NCBI RefSeq assembly: GCF_040702995.1
Contig: NZ_CP159992.1
Location: 3,187,501 to 3,251,500, forward strand
Origin: Paenibacillus sp. AN1007
Lineage (GTDB): Bacteria; Bacillota; Bacilli; Paenibacillales; Paenibacillaceae
Direction: 5' to 3'
Length of the DNA: 64,000 bases
Below are positions 44,244-53,759 of this stretch, one piece after another (positions within the stretch are counted from its first letter, which is position 1; the number at the start of each line of letters is the position of its first letter). Under the pieces are notes generated by a model. It saw only the letters and a list, made by a program, of their open reading frames with translations. It was not told the DNA's origin and did no database searches. Position numbers and translations under genes: made by a program.

Positions 44244-46912
44244 TCCGGCATGTCACCTCCTACCTGGTAGCTCTTCGCTGCCACACGTATGCCGTTTAGA
44301 TCCACAGCGGTGTCATTGTAATTCACAATGACTGTTTTGCCTTTTTCAAAAGTCGTTTGATAAACGCCCTTGCTCAGCTTCTCATGTTTAACGATGCTTT
44401 GATTCTGTACATCCTGCAGTACGCTGCTGAGTTCCTGATAGCGGGCAGCAGATTCCTGAATCCAGCGCCGATAATCGGCTGAAAATAACGCATCAAAACT
44501 TGTCAGTTTGATCGCGGATGGATCTGCATAAAACCACGTGTAATACGGTGCCGATCCGGTTTCGATGGCCCGCAGCATCTGCATATGGGAGTCCTGATCA
44601 TCGGCCATGTTCCATGCTTTTCCTGTGTACTGTACATAGCCGTGATATACCATTTGGAAAAAAGGCACCGCTTCATCCGTGATGTTAAACCCACTGCTGC
44701 TCACAGGTGCATCCACAATATGTCTGGCATACGGACCTGCATAACTATTGCCGCCTTCCACAAGAAGGGCTGCCCCCGAACTCTGTATCTGCTCAAGCTG
44801 CTGCTTCACAACTTCTTTGGCCTGCTCGCGATTGATCACGTTAGCGCGGTTAAAATCGGAATTCAGCTGCTCACCTAAATCCCGAAGGGATAGACCCGAA
44901 AGCCCCATTTGCTTGTAATCCTGCAAAAATCCGCTCACAATGCCTGGCACCGCCTCCGGACTGATGACATATCCCGGAGAAACTTCATCATCCCGCGTAA
45001 AGGTGGAGATCCGGTAAGGAAACAACTGCGCAAGTTTGCCCGTAATTTGGCGTGAAGCATATGATTTTTTGAATCCTTTTGCTTCCGGGAACGCCTCCAG
45101 GAAGGATACATCCGGGTAGAATCCAAAACCATGCTGCTGTGCATAGGCCTGCAGGCTGTGCAAACCTTTAGTGCCACCAAGCTTCTTGTCAACATCGATA
45201 GACTTCGGCATATCGTGATGGATGCCTCCGCCAAACCATCCCGAGTAGCGAAGCTGGATGTCCTTCACACCAAGGCTCTGCATTTCTTTCAAAATATCCT
45301 GTGCCTCTTCAAACGTCGTCAGTGGTTCATAGGCATTGTACGGGATGCCGAGGAAAAATTTTTTCTTCGGAATACCCCCGATTAGTTCCACGTAGAAAGG
45401 CAGTTTAGTGTCATCAGCCAAACGGGTGAGTTTCTTTTGCTCCGTCAGATATTCCCGATAGGCAGCGGCCATGCCGGAATAGCTCGCATGATCTGCGCCC
45501 AGAAATTGATAGACCACGGCCATCTCGTTATGAAAAGGCTGCGCCTGAAACCGTTTGACTGTGCTGGAACGCCAGCCATTCGTAAGGGTAACCTCTTCCA
45601 TGCTGCTCAGCGCAAAGCTTGAATGCACGGTGTTGTACTGATTCAATCTGCCGCTGACATCCGCCTCGACCGATGCGACCGCATCGCCTTTATCGATGAC
45701 CGCAAGATACCCTTTATCTCCATAACTCATGCCAAACACTGGTATTCTCGCTATCTGTTCCTTCTGAATCTGGGTAAGCTGGTTCACGGCATGATCGCTG
45801 CCATACAGGGCTGTGCTGTATGGGGATACCGATGTTTTTTTATTATTAAAATAAATCAGCGATCCCGATCCGTCCGGTACCAGACTATATCCTTTGTCCT
45901 TTGGTCCGCTGGCTCCAAAAAACGGAAGTAGAGACAACGATTGAATCTTCATCGTATCCGGGTACTGGATACCGTTCTCCGGGATGGATACACGCAAACG
46001 TCCTTCCTCCAGCCGATAGTGGACAGGCACAACGACACTTTCGCTCCCGTTTTCCTCTTCACCGTAGGCCGCTTTGTCTATTGCGATCTGTGCCTCGTCA
46101 TAGTTGATGGACTCAAAAATTTTGGTTACTTTGGATAAACCTACACCTTTCAGGGAAGAGTCCCGTCTTTCGTAGCGCTTATTCTGTTCATCATACTTAA
46201 AGCGCTTCTCGATCTCCTTCTGATCCTTCTCCTCCAGTTTCGCGAGAATCAACGTGTTAAATCGTTCCTCGCTAATATATTTAGGGATGGCTTCAATATC
46301 ACTTTTGACTTCACCCAGCGTGTAAACGATGTTGAAGCCGTCCTCTACTTTTTCAACTTCAAACTGACCGCTTTCTACACTGTGCGTAAAATTATCGTAT
46401 TTGAGCGCATTGCCCGTATTATCGTAATACGTCAATTCAAACTGCACATTCAGCTGGGACTTGTTATAACCGGTAGCGATGGCATCCTGTTCACGATCCT
46501 GCGGGTTGGAAAACCACATGGCTCCGTTCTGCTTATCCTTGATCGCAATCTCTGTCGTTTCCGGCTTTAAATACAGAATCAGACCGTCATTCTCTGCCGC
46601 AGCTTCCATCCCTTCAGGAACAGCTGCGGCTCCGTTCTTCTGTTGATTCGCAGACGCTGTATTCCCTCCCGAGTTGCTTGCAGCAGACTGCTCCTTTCCC
46701 TCGTGTTCAGGATTCGCCGCCGTAGACTCCTGCTCCGATGAAGCTTGTTGTGTTTCAGACGACTCAACAGATGTATTCTTACTCGTCTCTTGTGAATCGC
46801 CAGATGTGGCTGCCACCCGTTCCGATACGGATTCCGCATAGTTAACATTTTGAGACATGAACAAGCTTGCAGCGAGGATAGCCGCAGCCAATGCAGTACG
46901 CTTTTTTTTCAT
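44240..46912 (-). CDS. DUF5696 family exported protein
   Basis: The 890-residue precursor has a signal peptide (MKKKRTALAAAILAASLFM) and a Ser/Glu/Gln/Asn-rich linker at about residues 35-100. A beta-rich region (YLKPETTEIAIKDKQNGAMWF) and a C-terminal half with barrel-like features follow (VKDIQLRYSGWFGGGIHHDMP, GFGFYPDVSFLEAF, LSGLSLRDLGEQLNSDF, ALLVEGGNSYAGPYA), ending in a small beta domain (VIVNYNDTAVDL). The family has no established activity. The features recall a TIM-barrel glycoside hydrolase with a C-terminal sandwich; this is inference. The ATG with AGGAGG 8 bases upstream was chosen. It overlaps the next permease gene (ATGA). Confidence 0.85.
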   Translation of the reverse strand: MKKKRTALAAAILAASLFMSQNVNYAESVSERVAATSGDSQETSKNTSVESSETQQASSEQESTAANPEHEGKEQSAASNSGGNTASANQQKNGAAAVPEGMEAAAENDGLILYLKPETTEIAIKDKQNGAMWFSNPQDREQDAIATGYNKSQLNVQFELTYYDNTGNALKYDNFTHSVESGQFEVEKVEDGFNIVYTLGEVKSDIEAIPKYISEERFNTLILAKLEEKDQKEIEKRFKYDEQNKRYERRDSSLKGVGLSKVTKIFESINYDEAQIAIDKAAYGEEENGSESVVVPVHYRLEEGRLRVSIPENGIQYPDTMKIQSLSLLPFFGASGPKDKGYSLVPDGSGSLIYFNNKKTSVSPYSTALYGSDHAVNQLTQIQKEQIARIPVFGMSYGDKGYLAVIDKGDAVASVEADVSGRLNQYNTVHSSFALSSMEEVTLTNGWRSSTVKRFQAQPFHNEMAVVYQFLGADHASYSGMAAAYREYLTEQKKLTRLADDTKLPFYVELIGGIPKKKFFLGIPYNAYEPLTTFEEAQDILKEMQSLGVKDIQLRYSGWFGGGIHHDMPKSIDVDKKLGGTKGLHSLQAYAQQHGFGFYPDVSFLEAFPEAKGFKKSYASRQITGKLAQLFPYRISTFTRDDEVSPGYVISPEAVPGIVSGFLQDYKQMGLSGLSLRDLGEQLNSDFNRANVINREQAKEVVKQQLEQIQSSGAALLVEGGNSYAGPYARHIVDAPVSSSGFNITDEAVPFFQMVYHGYVQYTGKAWNMADDQDSHMQMLRAIETGSAPYYTWFYADPSAIKLTSFDALFSADYRRWIQESAARYQELSSVLQDVQNQSIVKHEKLSKGVYQTTFEKGKTVIVNYNDTAVDLNGIRVAAKSYQVGGDMPE

Positions 46913-46934
46913 ATCAGGCACCTCCTTTCTTCTC

Positions 46935-47558
46935 CTATTCGCGCAGTGTAATCTCCTGAAAGAGGGTATAACCGAAACTGATAATTTGCTGGATCAGGCT
47001 AAAGAAAAGCAGGCCCAGGAAGATGACAACACCCATCACAACCAGCGTAAGCAGCATGGTCATCATCGTTTTCATGACCGAATACTGATGTACCGTCTTG
47101 GTTCCGATAAAAAGCAGCCACACAAACCAGATGACACCGAACGAATCAAGCAGGTAATAAAAAGAAGATTCACGCAGCGTGATCACATTACTCAGCAAAA
47201 TATTGGGAATGTTGACCAGTATAAGCGGAAGCATCGCATATCCCGCTGCAATGACGATGTCTTTGAATTTGCCTTCCCCGTCCATCAGTGTGGTCAGCGA
47301 CCAATTGGAAATGCACCAGAGAAGGAATGGGAGCACGATATATTTGAACTCGTTAACACTGTTGAGCGAAAGCGGGTAGTTGTCATTGACAACATATCCG
47401 GCAAACTGCCGCTTCAGGATCATCGTTACGGTCACAGCAAGCAGCACCAGCAGTGCAACACGAAGTCTTCCTTTATTTTCATATTTCAAATCCCAGTATC
47501 CGTCGAAAGGACGCACCGCAACATGCAGCGAGTATTTGAGTTCTTTAATTAACGACAT
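46935..47558 (-). CDS. YIP1 family membrane protein
   Basis: The 207-residue integral membrane protein has about five transmembrane segments and the YIP1-type layout (ATMILKRQFAG region, FLLWCISNWSLTTLMDGEGKFKDIVIAAGYAMLPLI, then two C-terminal helices). It lies in the membrane; bacterial YIP1 proteins have no known biochemical role. The gene overlaps the end of the NHL-repeat gene by 14 bases and is followed after 22 bases by the DUF5696 gene, so its product is made in step with them. Confidence 0.85.
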   Translation of the reverse strand: MSLIKELKYSLHVAVRPFDGYWDLKYENKGRLRVALLVLLAVTVTMILKRQFAGYVVNDNYPLSLNSVNEFKYIVLPFLLWCISNWSLTTLMDGEGKFKDIVIAAGYAMLPLILVNIPNILLSNVITLRESSFYYLLDSFGVIWFVWLLFIGTKTVHQYSVMKTMMTMLLTLVVMGVVIFLGLLFFSLIQQIISFGYTLFQEITLRE

Positions 47559-48984
47559 CTCCGATCCCCCTCTCGTTTCTTGCTCTCGCTATTCGGCGCC
47601 AGATGATCACACCGACCAGCAGCCCGATGGCTATCGTCATGTACATTCCGAAATATTCCCGCATGTACTCTCTCCGATATTTCGCCAATGCTTTGGAATA
47701 ATATTCACGGTCATTCCCCAGCTTCAGATAGGTCATCGCTTCTTTGTATTTTCCTTCTCGCAGCATGGATTTGCCGATACCGACGTAAGCCATCTCATAG
47801 TTGGCATCAAGGCGCAGTACCTCCTGCCACAACTTGGCGGCTTCTGTATGTTTGCCCGAGCTGTAGAGCCGATTGGCTTCGTTAACCAAACTTCCAAAGG
47901 TGGTCGCCTTGAATTCCGTAATCCGGCCGAGATCCCGATCCAGCACATAGACCGCATCACCATAGCTTTCAATGGCAACCGGATTTTTAAACGTACCGAT
48001 CTGATTGCCAAGCTGACCAATGACATACAGCAGATTGCCATCCTCGTTATACGTGAACACCCGTCCTCTTGTTGAATCCAGCGCGCGATAGACGCCGTTA
48101 CTGGACACCTTGATATCTACGAAGGAAGAGCGATTGAAGGTCAAGTCTCCGACTGGTGCAAATTCACCGTTGACCCGAAGTACGTCAATACCGGACGGAT
48201 TCAACCTTTTGACTGCTGAAGCTGTATTTTTGTCCGCTGTTGTGGTGTAGATAAACCCGCCATCATCCACGTCTGCGTTGTTGAACTCGAGCGGGATAAA
48301 CCGAATCATTTTCTCGCGCTGCTCCTTGGTGGATACGGTTTTCCAGAACAGATCAACCGGATCAAACTGCACACGGTTCGTGCCCATAAATCCCGTAAAT
48401 CGCCCGTCACTATCAAATTCAATCAGTCCTTCGAAGACACCCCGACCAACGACATAGATTCGTCCGGCTTTGTCCACGATGACCTTTCTAGGGAAATACT
48501 CAAACGTATCACTAAGCACTTCCGACTCTGGCGCACCGATGGCACGGACAAATGTACCATCCTGCTTCAGCTCTACAATGCGTCTGTTATCCGTATCGGC
48601 TACGTAAATTCGCCCCGCCTCCGTCACAAAGAGCCCTTCAGGATTGTTAAAGTTGTCCTGCTTCCCGTCATGTTTAAAATTCTGGATGACCCGAACCGTT
48701 TCCCATTTCTCATTTAAGACAACGATCCGCCCATTTCCAGAATCCAGAACATAGAGCAGGCCATCTTTCGCAGCATATAAATCCAGCGGAGACTGCCAAG
48801 CTCCTGTTCCGGCCTCATCACCTGTGATGACTCTAGAGGGAAGAAAAGCAATCGGTGACTTCACCGCATCTCCCCAATAGTTGTAGGTATACCCCTCATA
48901 CGGTGCCGCATGAGCCTGGTTATGTCCGAGTCCGGCAATCAGCAGGGAAGCTGCCAGAACGATTAGCCATGATTTCACTCTCAT
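47545..48984 (-). CDS. Membrane-anchored NHL-repeat/TPR protein
   Basis: The 479-residue precursor has an N-terminal signal (LIVLAASLLIAGLG, then AHA). A six-bladed NHL beta-propeller at about residues 45-350 shows repeats such as GLLYVLDSGNGRIVVLN, GRIYVADTDNRRIVELK and DAVYVLDRDLGRITEFK. A TPR unit at about 365-430 (LWQEVLRLDANYEMAYVGIGKSMLREGKYKEAM) and a C-terminal transmembrane helix (MYMTIAIGLLVGVIIW) with a basic tail follow. The propeller is therefore outside the cell, tethered to the membrane. It is embedded between permease pairs and the YIP1 gene, which suggests a receptor-like or scaffold role. Start: the ATG 9 bases after GAGG. Confidence 0.85.
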   Translation of the reverse strand: MRVKSWLIVLAASLLIAGLGHNQAHAAPYEGYTYNYWGDAVKSPIAFLPSRVITGDEAGTGAWQSPLDLYAAKDGLLYVLDSGNGRIVVLNEKWETVRVIQNFKHDGKQDNFNNPEGLFVTEAGRIYVADTDNRRIVELKQDGTFVRAIGAPESEVLSDTFEYFPRKVIVDKAGRIYVVGRGVFEGLIEFDSDGRFTGFMGTNRVQFDPVDLFWKTVSTKEQREKMIRFIPLEFNNADVDDGGFIYTTTADKNTASAVKRLNPSGIDVLRVNGEFAPVGDLTFNRSSFVDIKVSSNGVYRALDSTRGRVFTYNEDGNLLYVIGQLGNQIGTFKNPVAIESYGDAVYVLDRDLGRITEFKATTFGSLVNEANRLYSSGKHTEAAKLWQEVLRLDANYEMAYVGIGKSMLREGKYKEAMTYLKLGNDREYYSKALAKYRREYMREYFGMYMTIAIGLLVGVIIWRRIARARNERGIGDVVN

Positions 48985-49001
48985 CTCTAACACCCTCTCC
49001 C

Positions 49002-49865
49002 TTAATCCTTCATGCCGGATGAAGCCATCGTTTGAATGACATTGCTCTGCGACAATACAAACGTCACGATCGGCACCGTCATCATGATGACAGCAACGGC
49101 AGCTCCTACCCCTGCACGAGCAATTCCCCCTTGAACAATCTGTCCCATGGCGTAATGCATCGTTTTGAGCTGCTCACTGTAGATAAAGCTGCCGCCATCC
49201 GTTCCCCACAGCATCTGCATCATCAGGATGAGCAGGGTTAACCAGGCCGGTTTAACAAGCGGCATAACCACCTGGAGGAAAATCCGGTATTCGCTCGCAC
49301 CATCCATTTTGGCCGCCTCCAGCAGTGCATCCGGAATCTGCTCCATAAACTGCTTCATCAGATATAAGCCGAGTGGATAAGCAAAAGCCGGAATAATGAT
49401 CGCTTGATACGAATCAAGCCAGCCGAGCGTCGACATGATCATATAGTTGGGAATGGCCGTGACATGCGGTGAGAACATCAGGGACAATACAATCACGGTG
49501 AACAAAACCTTGTGTCCGCGAAACTTGTGTTTCGCCAGCGGGTATGCTGCCGCAGAGGCCAGAATGATATGACCGAATGTACCGGCTGCCGTAATGAACA
49601 CCGTATTAAAAATGTATCTCGAAAAAGGAACCCATGAATTTTTCATTACCTGAAATAAATCAGAAAAGTTCTCAAACGTTGGATTCCGAACAAACAAAGT
49701 TGGCGGGAATATGAACAGCTCATCCAGTGGTTTAAACGCATTATTGATGACATAGATGAGTGGAACTGCCATAAATGCACCAAATCCGCCAAGCAGCAGG
49801 AACAGCAGGATATCGACCTGCCAAGATCGGTTGATTTTTCGTTTCATACGCAGGGCTATCTTCAT
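49002..49865 (-). CDS. CUT1 sugar ABC transporter permease, MalG-like (pair 1)
   Basis: The 287-residue protein has six predicted transmembrane segments and the EAA loop LLEAAKMDGASEYRIFLQVVMPLVKP, with the AAAYPLAKHKFRG segment. It pairs with the MalF-like permease encoded immediately upstream (3 bases apart). A GGGGG-type binding site lies 8-9 bases before the ATG. It lies 17 bases before the NHL-repeat gene. Confidence 0.93.
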   Translation of the reverse strand: MKIALRMKRKINRSWQVDILLFLLLGGFGAFMAVPLIYVINNAFKPLDELFIFPPTLFVRNPTFENFSDLFQVMKNSWVPFSRYIFNTVFITAAGTFGHIILASAAAYPLAKHKFRGHKVLFTVIVLSLMFSPHVTAIPNYMIMSTLGWLDSYQAIIIPAFAYPLGLYLMKQFMEQIPDALLEAAKMDGASEYRIFLQVVMPLVKPAWLTLLILMMQMLWGTDGGSFIYSEQLKTMHYAMGQIVQGGIARAGVGAAVAVIMMTVPIVTFVLSQSNVIQTMASSGMKD

Positions 49866-49868
49866 CTG

Positions 49869-50834
49869 CTATTCCCCCACTCTCTTCAGAAGCTTTTGTA
49901 CAAGCAGGTTGGAACCCAGCATCAGACCGAATAACACCGTTGCGATGGCAGACGCATAACCCATTTCGAAGCGGATCGTTCCGTAATCCATCAAGTGAGT
50001 GACGATCGTATGCGCACCATACTGCACACTTGGGAAACCGGCCAGCGCCGTAGCGACTTCGGCAACCGCCAAGGACGCGGTAATCTGAATCACCGCACCA
50101 AACATCAGCTGAGGCCGCATCGAAGGCAGCGTAATGTACCACAGCTCCTGCCAGCGATTCTGCACTCCATCGATGGCGCCTGCTTCATACAGCGTACGAT
50201 CCACGGTCTGCAAACCGGCGATGAATGCCAGAAAACTGGTTCCCAAACTGAGCCACAGCTGCACAAGCATAATAATCGCCAGCATATATTTCGGATCCTG
50301 CAGCCATAGAATCGGCTCATAGAGAATGCCTGTTTTCATCAAGAAGCCATTCATAATACCGTACGAATCCCCGGAGAAAATAATTTGCCAAATAAAAAAC
50401 ACATTACCCGAAATCGAAGGCGCAAAAAAAATCAGGGTCATAAAGGCTCTCACCTTGGGATTCAGCTCATTGATCAGCCAAGCAAATACGAAACAGGCGA
50501 TATAGCTGACAGGGCCGGTGACTACCGAGAAAATAATCGTATTTTTGAGACCAATTAAGAACACATCATCATTCCAGAGCAGCTTGGAATAATTCTCCCA
50601 GCCGACCCATTGTGGAAACTCCAGCATATTGAAATTGGTAAAACTGAAGAAAATGGAGATGATGACGGGAAACACCGTAAATAATAAAAATAACAACATA
50701 TACGGAGATAGCAGCACATACAGATGCTTATCCCGCTTCATATCTCTGACAAAGAGTTCCCATTTCCCCGGCATGCCGGCAGGCGTGCGCTTGGGCTGAG
50801 AACTAGTTTTGGTCACCATGTCTGCCTTTTGCAA
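49869..50834 (-). CDS. CUT1 sugar ABC transporter permease, MalF-like (pair 1)
   Basis: The 321-residue protein has six predicted transmembrane segments and the EAA loop TLYEAGAIDGVQNRWQELWYITLPSMRPQ near residue 215. It probably starts at a TTG 7 bases after GGGAGGG; an in-frame ATG five codons later also has an AAGG nearby. It lies 12 bases downstream of the 970-residue binding-protein fusion gene, which is likely its receptor. Confidence 0.92.
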   Translation of the reverse strand: MQKADMVTKTSSQPKRTPAGMPGKWELFVRDMKRDKHLYVLLSPYMLLFLLFTVFPVIISIFFSFTNFNMLEFPQWVGWENYSKLLWNDDVFLIGLKNTIIFSVVTGPVSYIACFVFAWLINELNPKVRAFMTLIFFAPSISGNVFFIWQIIFSGDSYGIMNGFLMKTGILYEPILWLQDPKYMLAIIMLVQLWLSLGTSFLAFIAGLQTVDRTLYEAGAIDGVQNRWQELWYITLPSMRPQLMFGAVIQITASLAVAEVATALAGFPSVQYGAHTIVTHLMDYGTIRFEMGYASAIATVLFGLMLGSNLLVQKLLKRVGE

Positions 50835-50846
50835 AAGAGTCCCTCC

Positions 50847-53759
50847 CTAGCGCATTCCGTCCAATTTAAACTCTTTTCGTTTCTGCTGAATTTCATAGTT
50901 GATTTCCTGCACGTAATCGTAGATTGCATCGGTCGAATTGGTACCGTTATTCACGACTTCACGCAGTGCATTGTCCAGATGGCGACCTGTAAAGTAACCT
51001 CCAGGAACCTCCGGAACACCCTGTACCCAATCCCACTGTTCTTCCAGACTGCGGTAATCGCGAATTGGCCAAGGTAACTCCTGCAGTGCTTCAATGTTGG
51101 CCGTCGGATAGCGCGCAGCAGCTCCCATCAGACCTTCCATTTCCCGTCCGAATCGAACCTGCGCATCCTTGCTGACCCACCATTTCATGAATTCCCATGC
51201 CGCATCCTTATGCTTGGATTGTTTCAGCATGACCGTCGCCGTGCCGCCGCTCGCCACATCGCGTTTGATGCTTCCATCCTGCTGCTTGATGCCTGGAACC
51301 GGGATGAACTCCCACAGCCCCTTGATCTCTGGAGCAGATACGGACAAATAGTTGTAGAAGGTATAATCCATAATGCCTACTGGCATTTCACCTGTTCTAA
51401 AACGCATCGGGAAATCAAAGGTGAGCGGAAGCTTATAACTCGTATAAAAATTCGTCCACTCTTTGAACGCCTCCAGTCCCGTTTCGGTATCCATACCACT
51501 TCGGGCACCCTGGTCTAAATAGAATGAACCGCCCATCTGATAGAGCAGCATTGCGTATGCCCGGTTCACTTCAAGCACCGGTACCCCTGTCGTTTGGGCA
51601 AGCGGCAGTGCCATTTCCATGTTGTGCTTCTGCAGCACCGGAATCATGGCGTACACGTCTTCCCACGTCTGCGGGGGCTCCAGATCAAGCTGCTCCAGAA
51701 TATCTTTTCGGTAAAATAACATGTTGAAGATTTGCTGTTCCGGCAGCGCGAATACTTGGTCTTCAAATTGATAAGGTACCATGGCACTATCTCTGAACTG
51801 TTTAATCAACTCGTGATACCCCGGATAGGTGGACAAATCTTCTGCCGCATGACGCATCCCGAAGTTAACCGGCACATCATTGCCTACCTGCATCGCCACA
51901 TCCGGGCCTTCTCCCGCAAGCGAAGCACGAAGCAGCACGTCCGCATTGACCAGTTTGAGATTTACACTTATGCCCGTTAGCGGGGTAAATGTGTCATCAA
52001 TCATCGCTTTTAATACCTGCGCCTGGTCGCGACCTGTACCAATCCAGACGGTAACGGATTTATCCTCATCTGCTGTGCTGCCAATCGTATCGTAATCCTC
52101 GAAGAAGGAATGGAAGAAAGACGACACCTCATGTCCTGCTTTCCTGAACGCCGAATCATTTGCTTTTGGCAGCTTTTCATCAGGGGAAGCCAAGAGCAGA
52201 TAGTCAATCTCCAGCGGCTGCTCCCGAACTTCCAGAAGCCAGGAACCGACGCTGCCGACGTTGATTTTGAACTGGGACAACCGTTTCTGAACGGTTTCCG
52301 GCTTGTTAGCGAGATCGGCCAGCTGATAAGCGGTTTTATTCAAAATCGCGGTTTTATCACTTTTTTCACCTGTTAGACGAATCAATTCTTCAGATACAGC
52401 ATTCAGAATATCACTCTGCTCGTGAAACACATCCACCATATCTGGAATCTGCTTCTCTAATTGATAATCACGATACGGGTCGGGTACATTACCTGTGATC
52501 ATCAGAATTTTTCGATACATCGCATTAATCTCAAGCACACTGGCTTCAACCTGACGGATCAGAGGCGCAATCGCTCCCAGACTGACCTCAAGCTGCAGGT
52601 CATGTTTTCCTTTGGTTAAGTAAAATAGATACGGCTCTTCTTCGCTGCCTAGGACGTTCATCTGCCAATCCGAATCATAGAAAAATGGAATCTGTGTCAT
52701 CTCTTTGAATGGAATCTTGTTATCAATCTGCAGGGACCGGGTCGAGTAGATCCCCCTCAGCAGTTCCTGTCTGCCTTTGATCGCAATTTTATATAAACCA
52801 TCCTCTGGTACATCCATTTCCCATGCAATCCACTGCCCCGGCACACGCCAGTTGTTTCCGCCAATCGTGTTCATTCTAATCTTGGAAACATCGTACGGCT
52901 CCGTCGATGTGCTGGATCGATCTGTAATCGGGTACAGTGTCGGTGATGACTTGTAAGCGGCCTGCTCCCCTTGAACTTTGATCAAATGTCCGCTGGTTGC
53001 CGCGTATCCCTTCTGCTCGTACTCCTGCTTCAGTTCGGCATAGGATGGCGGTTCCTCATAATGATGAAGTTTGATCGAATCAATGACCATCGGTTCCCTC
53101 GTCGAGACGAACTTTATGGAGTGTTTCCCTGCTGAAAAATAAAACTGGTACGGCTCTTCATAATAGCCTTCTTTATCTCTCAGGATGGACTCCTGCCACA
53201 TGGGTGCTTCAATCTGACGCGGACGTAAGTCATTGCCTCTGTTGTCCTGTTCAATTTCGTCTTTTTCATTGACCCATACCCGGTGAAAGCTCATATTCCG
53301 CGCTGTCGCGAAGGGCAGATTCCCGTCGATCCATAATTCACGTTCGATGGCAGAGCTCTTGCCCTGAATCGGGTAATAGCGCAAAGTCATGTGATACATT
53401 CCTGATTCAGGAACATCCACTTCCCAGGCGACGGAACCACTCTCCTCTGTTCTTATGAACCTGCCCGTTTCGCCGCCGAGCTCCGTAATCATCTCGGGCT
53501 TCATCCCTTCGGCAGCTGTGTAATCAGCTCCCTTAATGATAATTTCCCTTGAAGGCCGCTTCTCGTTCCGATACTGCTGCAGGTAATAATCGTAACTGCC
53601 CTCAGCAGCCGATTCCGATATCGGCATCACACGGCTCAGATCTGATGTTCGATTTCCGGTTTTGGAATTACCACTTGCCCCGGAACTGGATATCGCATAC
53701 ACCACGACGAGCATTACCATGACGACAACAATCGTCACTCGGGATAATGTGAATTTCAC
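50847..53759 (-). CDS. Membrane-anchored binding protein fused to carbohydrate-binding-like domains
   Basis: The 970-residue protein is more than twice the usual binding-protein length. An uncleaved-looking N-terminal helix (TIVVVMVMLVVVYAI) is followed by two similar beta-sandwich domains at about residues 50-235 and 260-415. Each has a 'W-E-V/M-D-V-P-E-x-G-x-Y' strand and a final 'KH-x-L/I' strand, in the manner of CBM35/CBM6 modules. A helical linker (about 415-560) precedes a family 1 solute-binding domain (about 590-950: VTVWIGTGRDQAQVLKAM, GPDVAMQVGNDVPV, AAWEFMKWWVSKDAQVRFG). The start is a GTG 8 bases after AGGAGG. It heads the first permease pair and would present polysaccharide fragments to it. 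Confidence 0.88.
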   Translation of the reverse strand: MKFTLSRVTIVVVMVMLVVVYAISSSGASGNSKTGNRTSDLSRVMPISESAAEGSYDYYLQQYRNEKRPSREIIIKGADYTAAEGMKPEMITELGGETGRFIRTEESGSVAWEVDVPESGMYHMTLRYYPIQGKSSAIERELWIDGNLPFATARNMSFHRVWVNEKDEIEQDNRGNDLRPRQIEAPMWQESILRDKEGYYEEPYQFYFSAGKHSIKFVSTREPMVIDSIKLHHYEEPPSYAELKQEYEQKGYAATSGHLIKVQGEQAAYKSSPTLYPITDRSSTSTEPYDVSKIRMNTIGGNNWRVPGQWIAWEMDVPEDGLYKIAIKGRQELLRGIYSTRSLQIDNKIPFKEMTQIPFFYDSDWQMNVLGSEEEPYLFYLTKGKHDLQLEVSLGAIAPLIRQVEASVLEINAMYRKILMITGNVPDPYRDYQLEKQIPDMVDVFHEQSDILNAVSEELIRLTGEKSDKTAILNKTAYQLADLANKPETVQKRLSQFKINVGSVGSWLLEVREQPLEIDYLLLASPDEKLPKANDSAFRKAGHEVSSFFHSFFEDYDTIGSTADEDKSVTVWIGTGRDQAQVLKAMIDDTFTPLTGISVNLKLVNADVLLRASLAGEGPDVAMQVGNDVPVNFGMRHAAEDLSTYPGYHELIKQFRDSAMVPYQFEDQVFALPEQQIFNMLFYRKDILEQLDLEPPQTWEDVYAMIPVLQKHNMEMALPLAQTTGVPVLEVNRAYAMLLYQMGGSFYLDQGARSGMDTETGLEAFKEWTNFYTSYKLPLTFDFPMRFRTGEMPVGIMDYTFYNYLSVSAPEIKGLWEFIPVPGIKQQDGSIKRDVASGGTATVMLKQSKHKDAAWEFMKWWVSKDAQVRFGREMEGLMGAAARYPTANIEALQELPWPIRDYRSLEEQWDWVQGVPEVPGGYFTGRHLDNALREVVNNGTNSTDAIYDYVQEINYEIQQKRKEFKLDGMR

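Noticed and set aside
46857..47552. A 231-codon plus-strand frame over the YIP1 gene.
   Set aside because: The minus-strand YIP1 gene has membrane segments, a binding site and overlap with its neighbour; the plus frame is low-complexity charged sequence.
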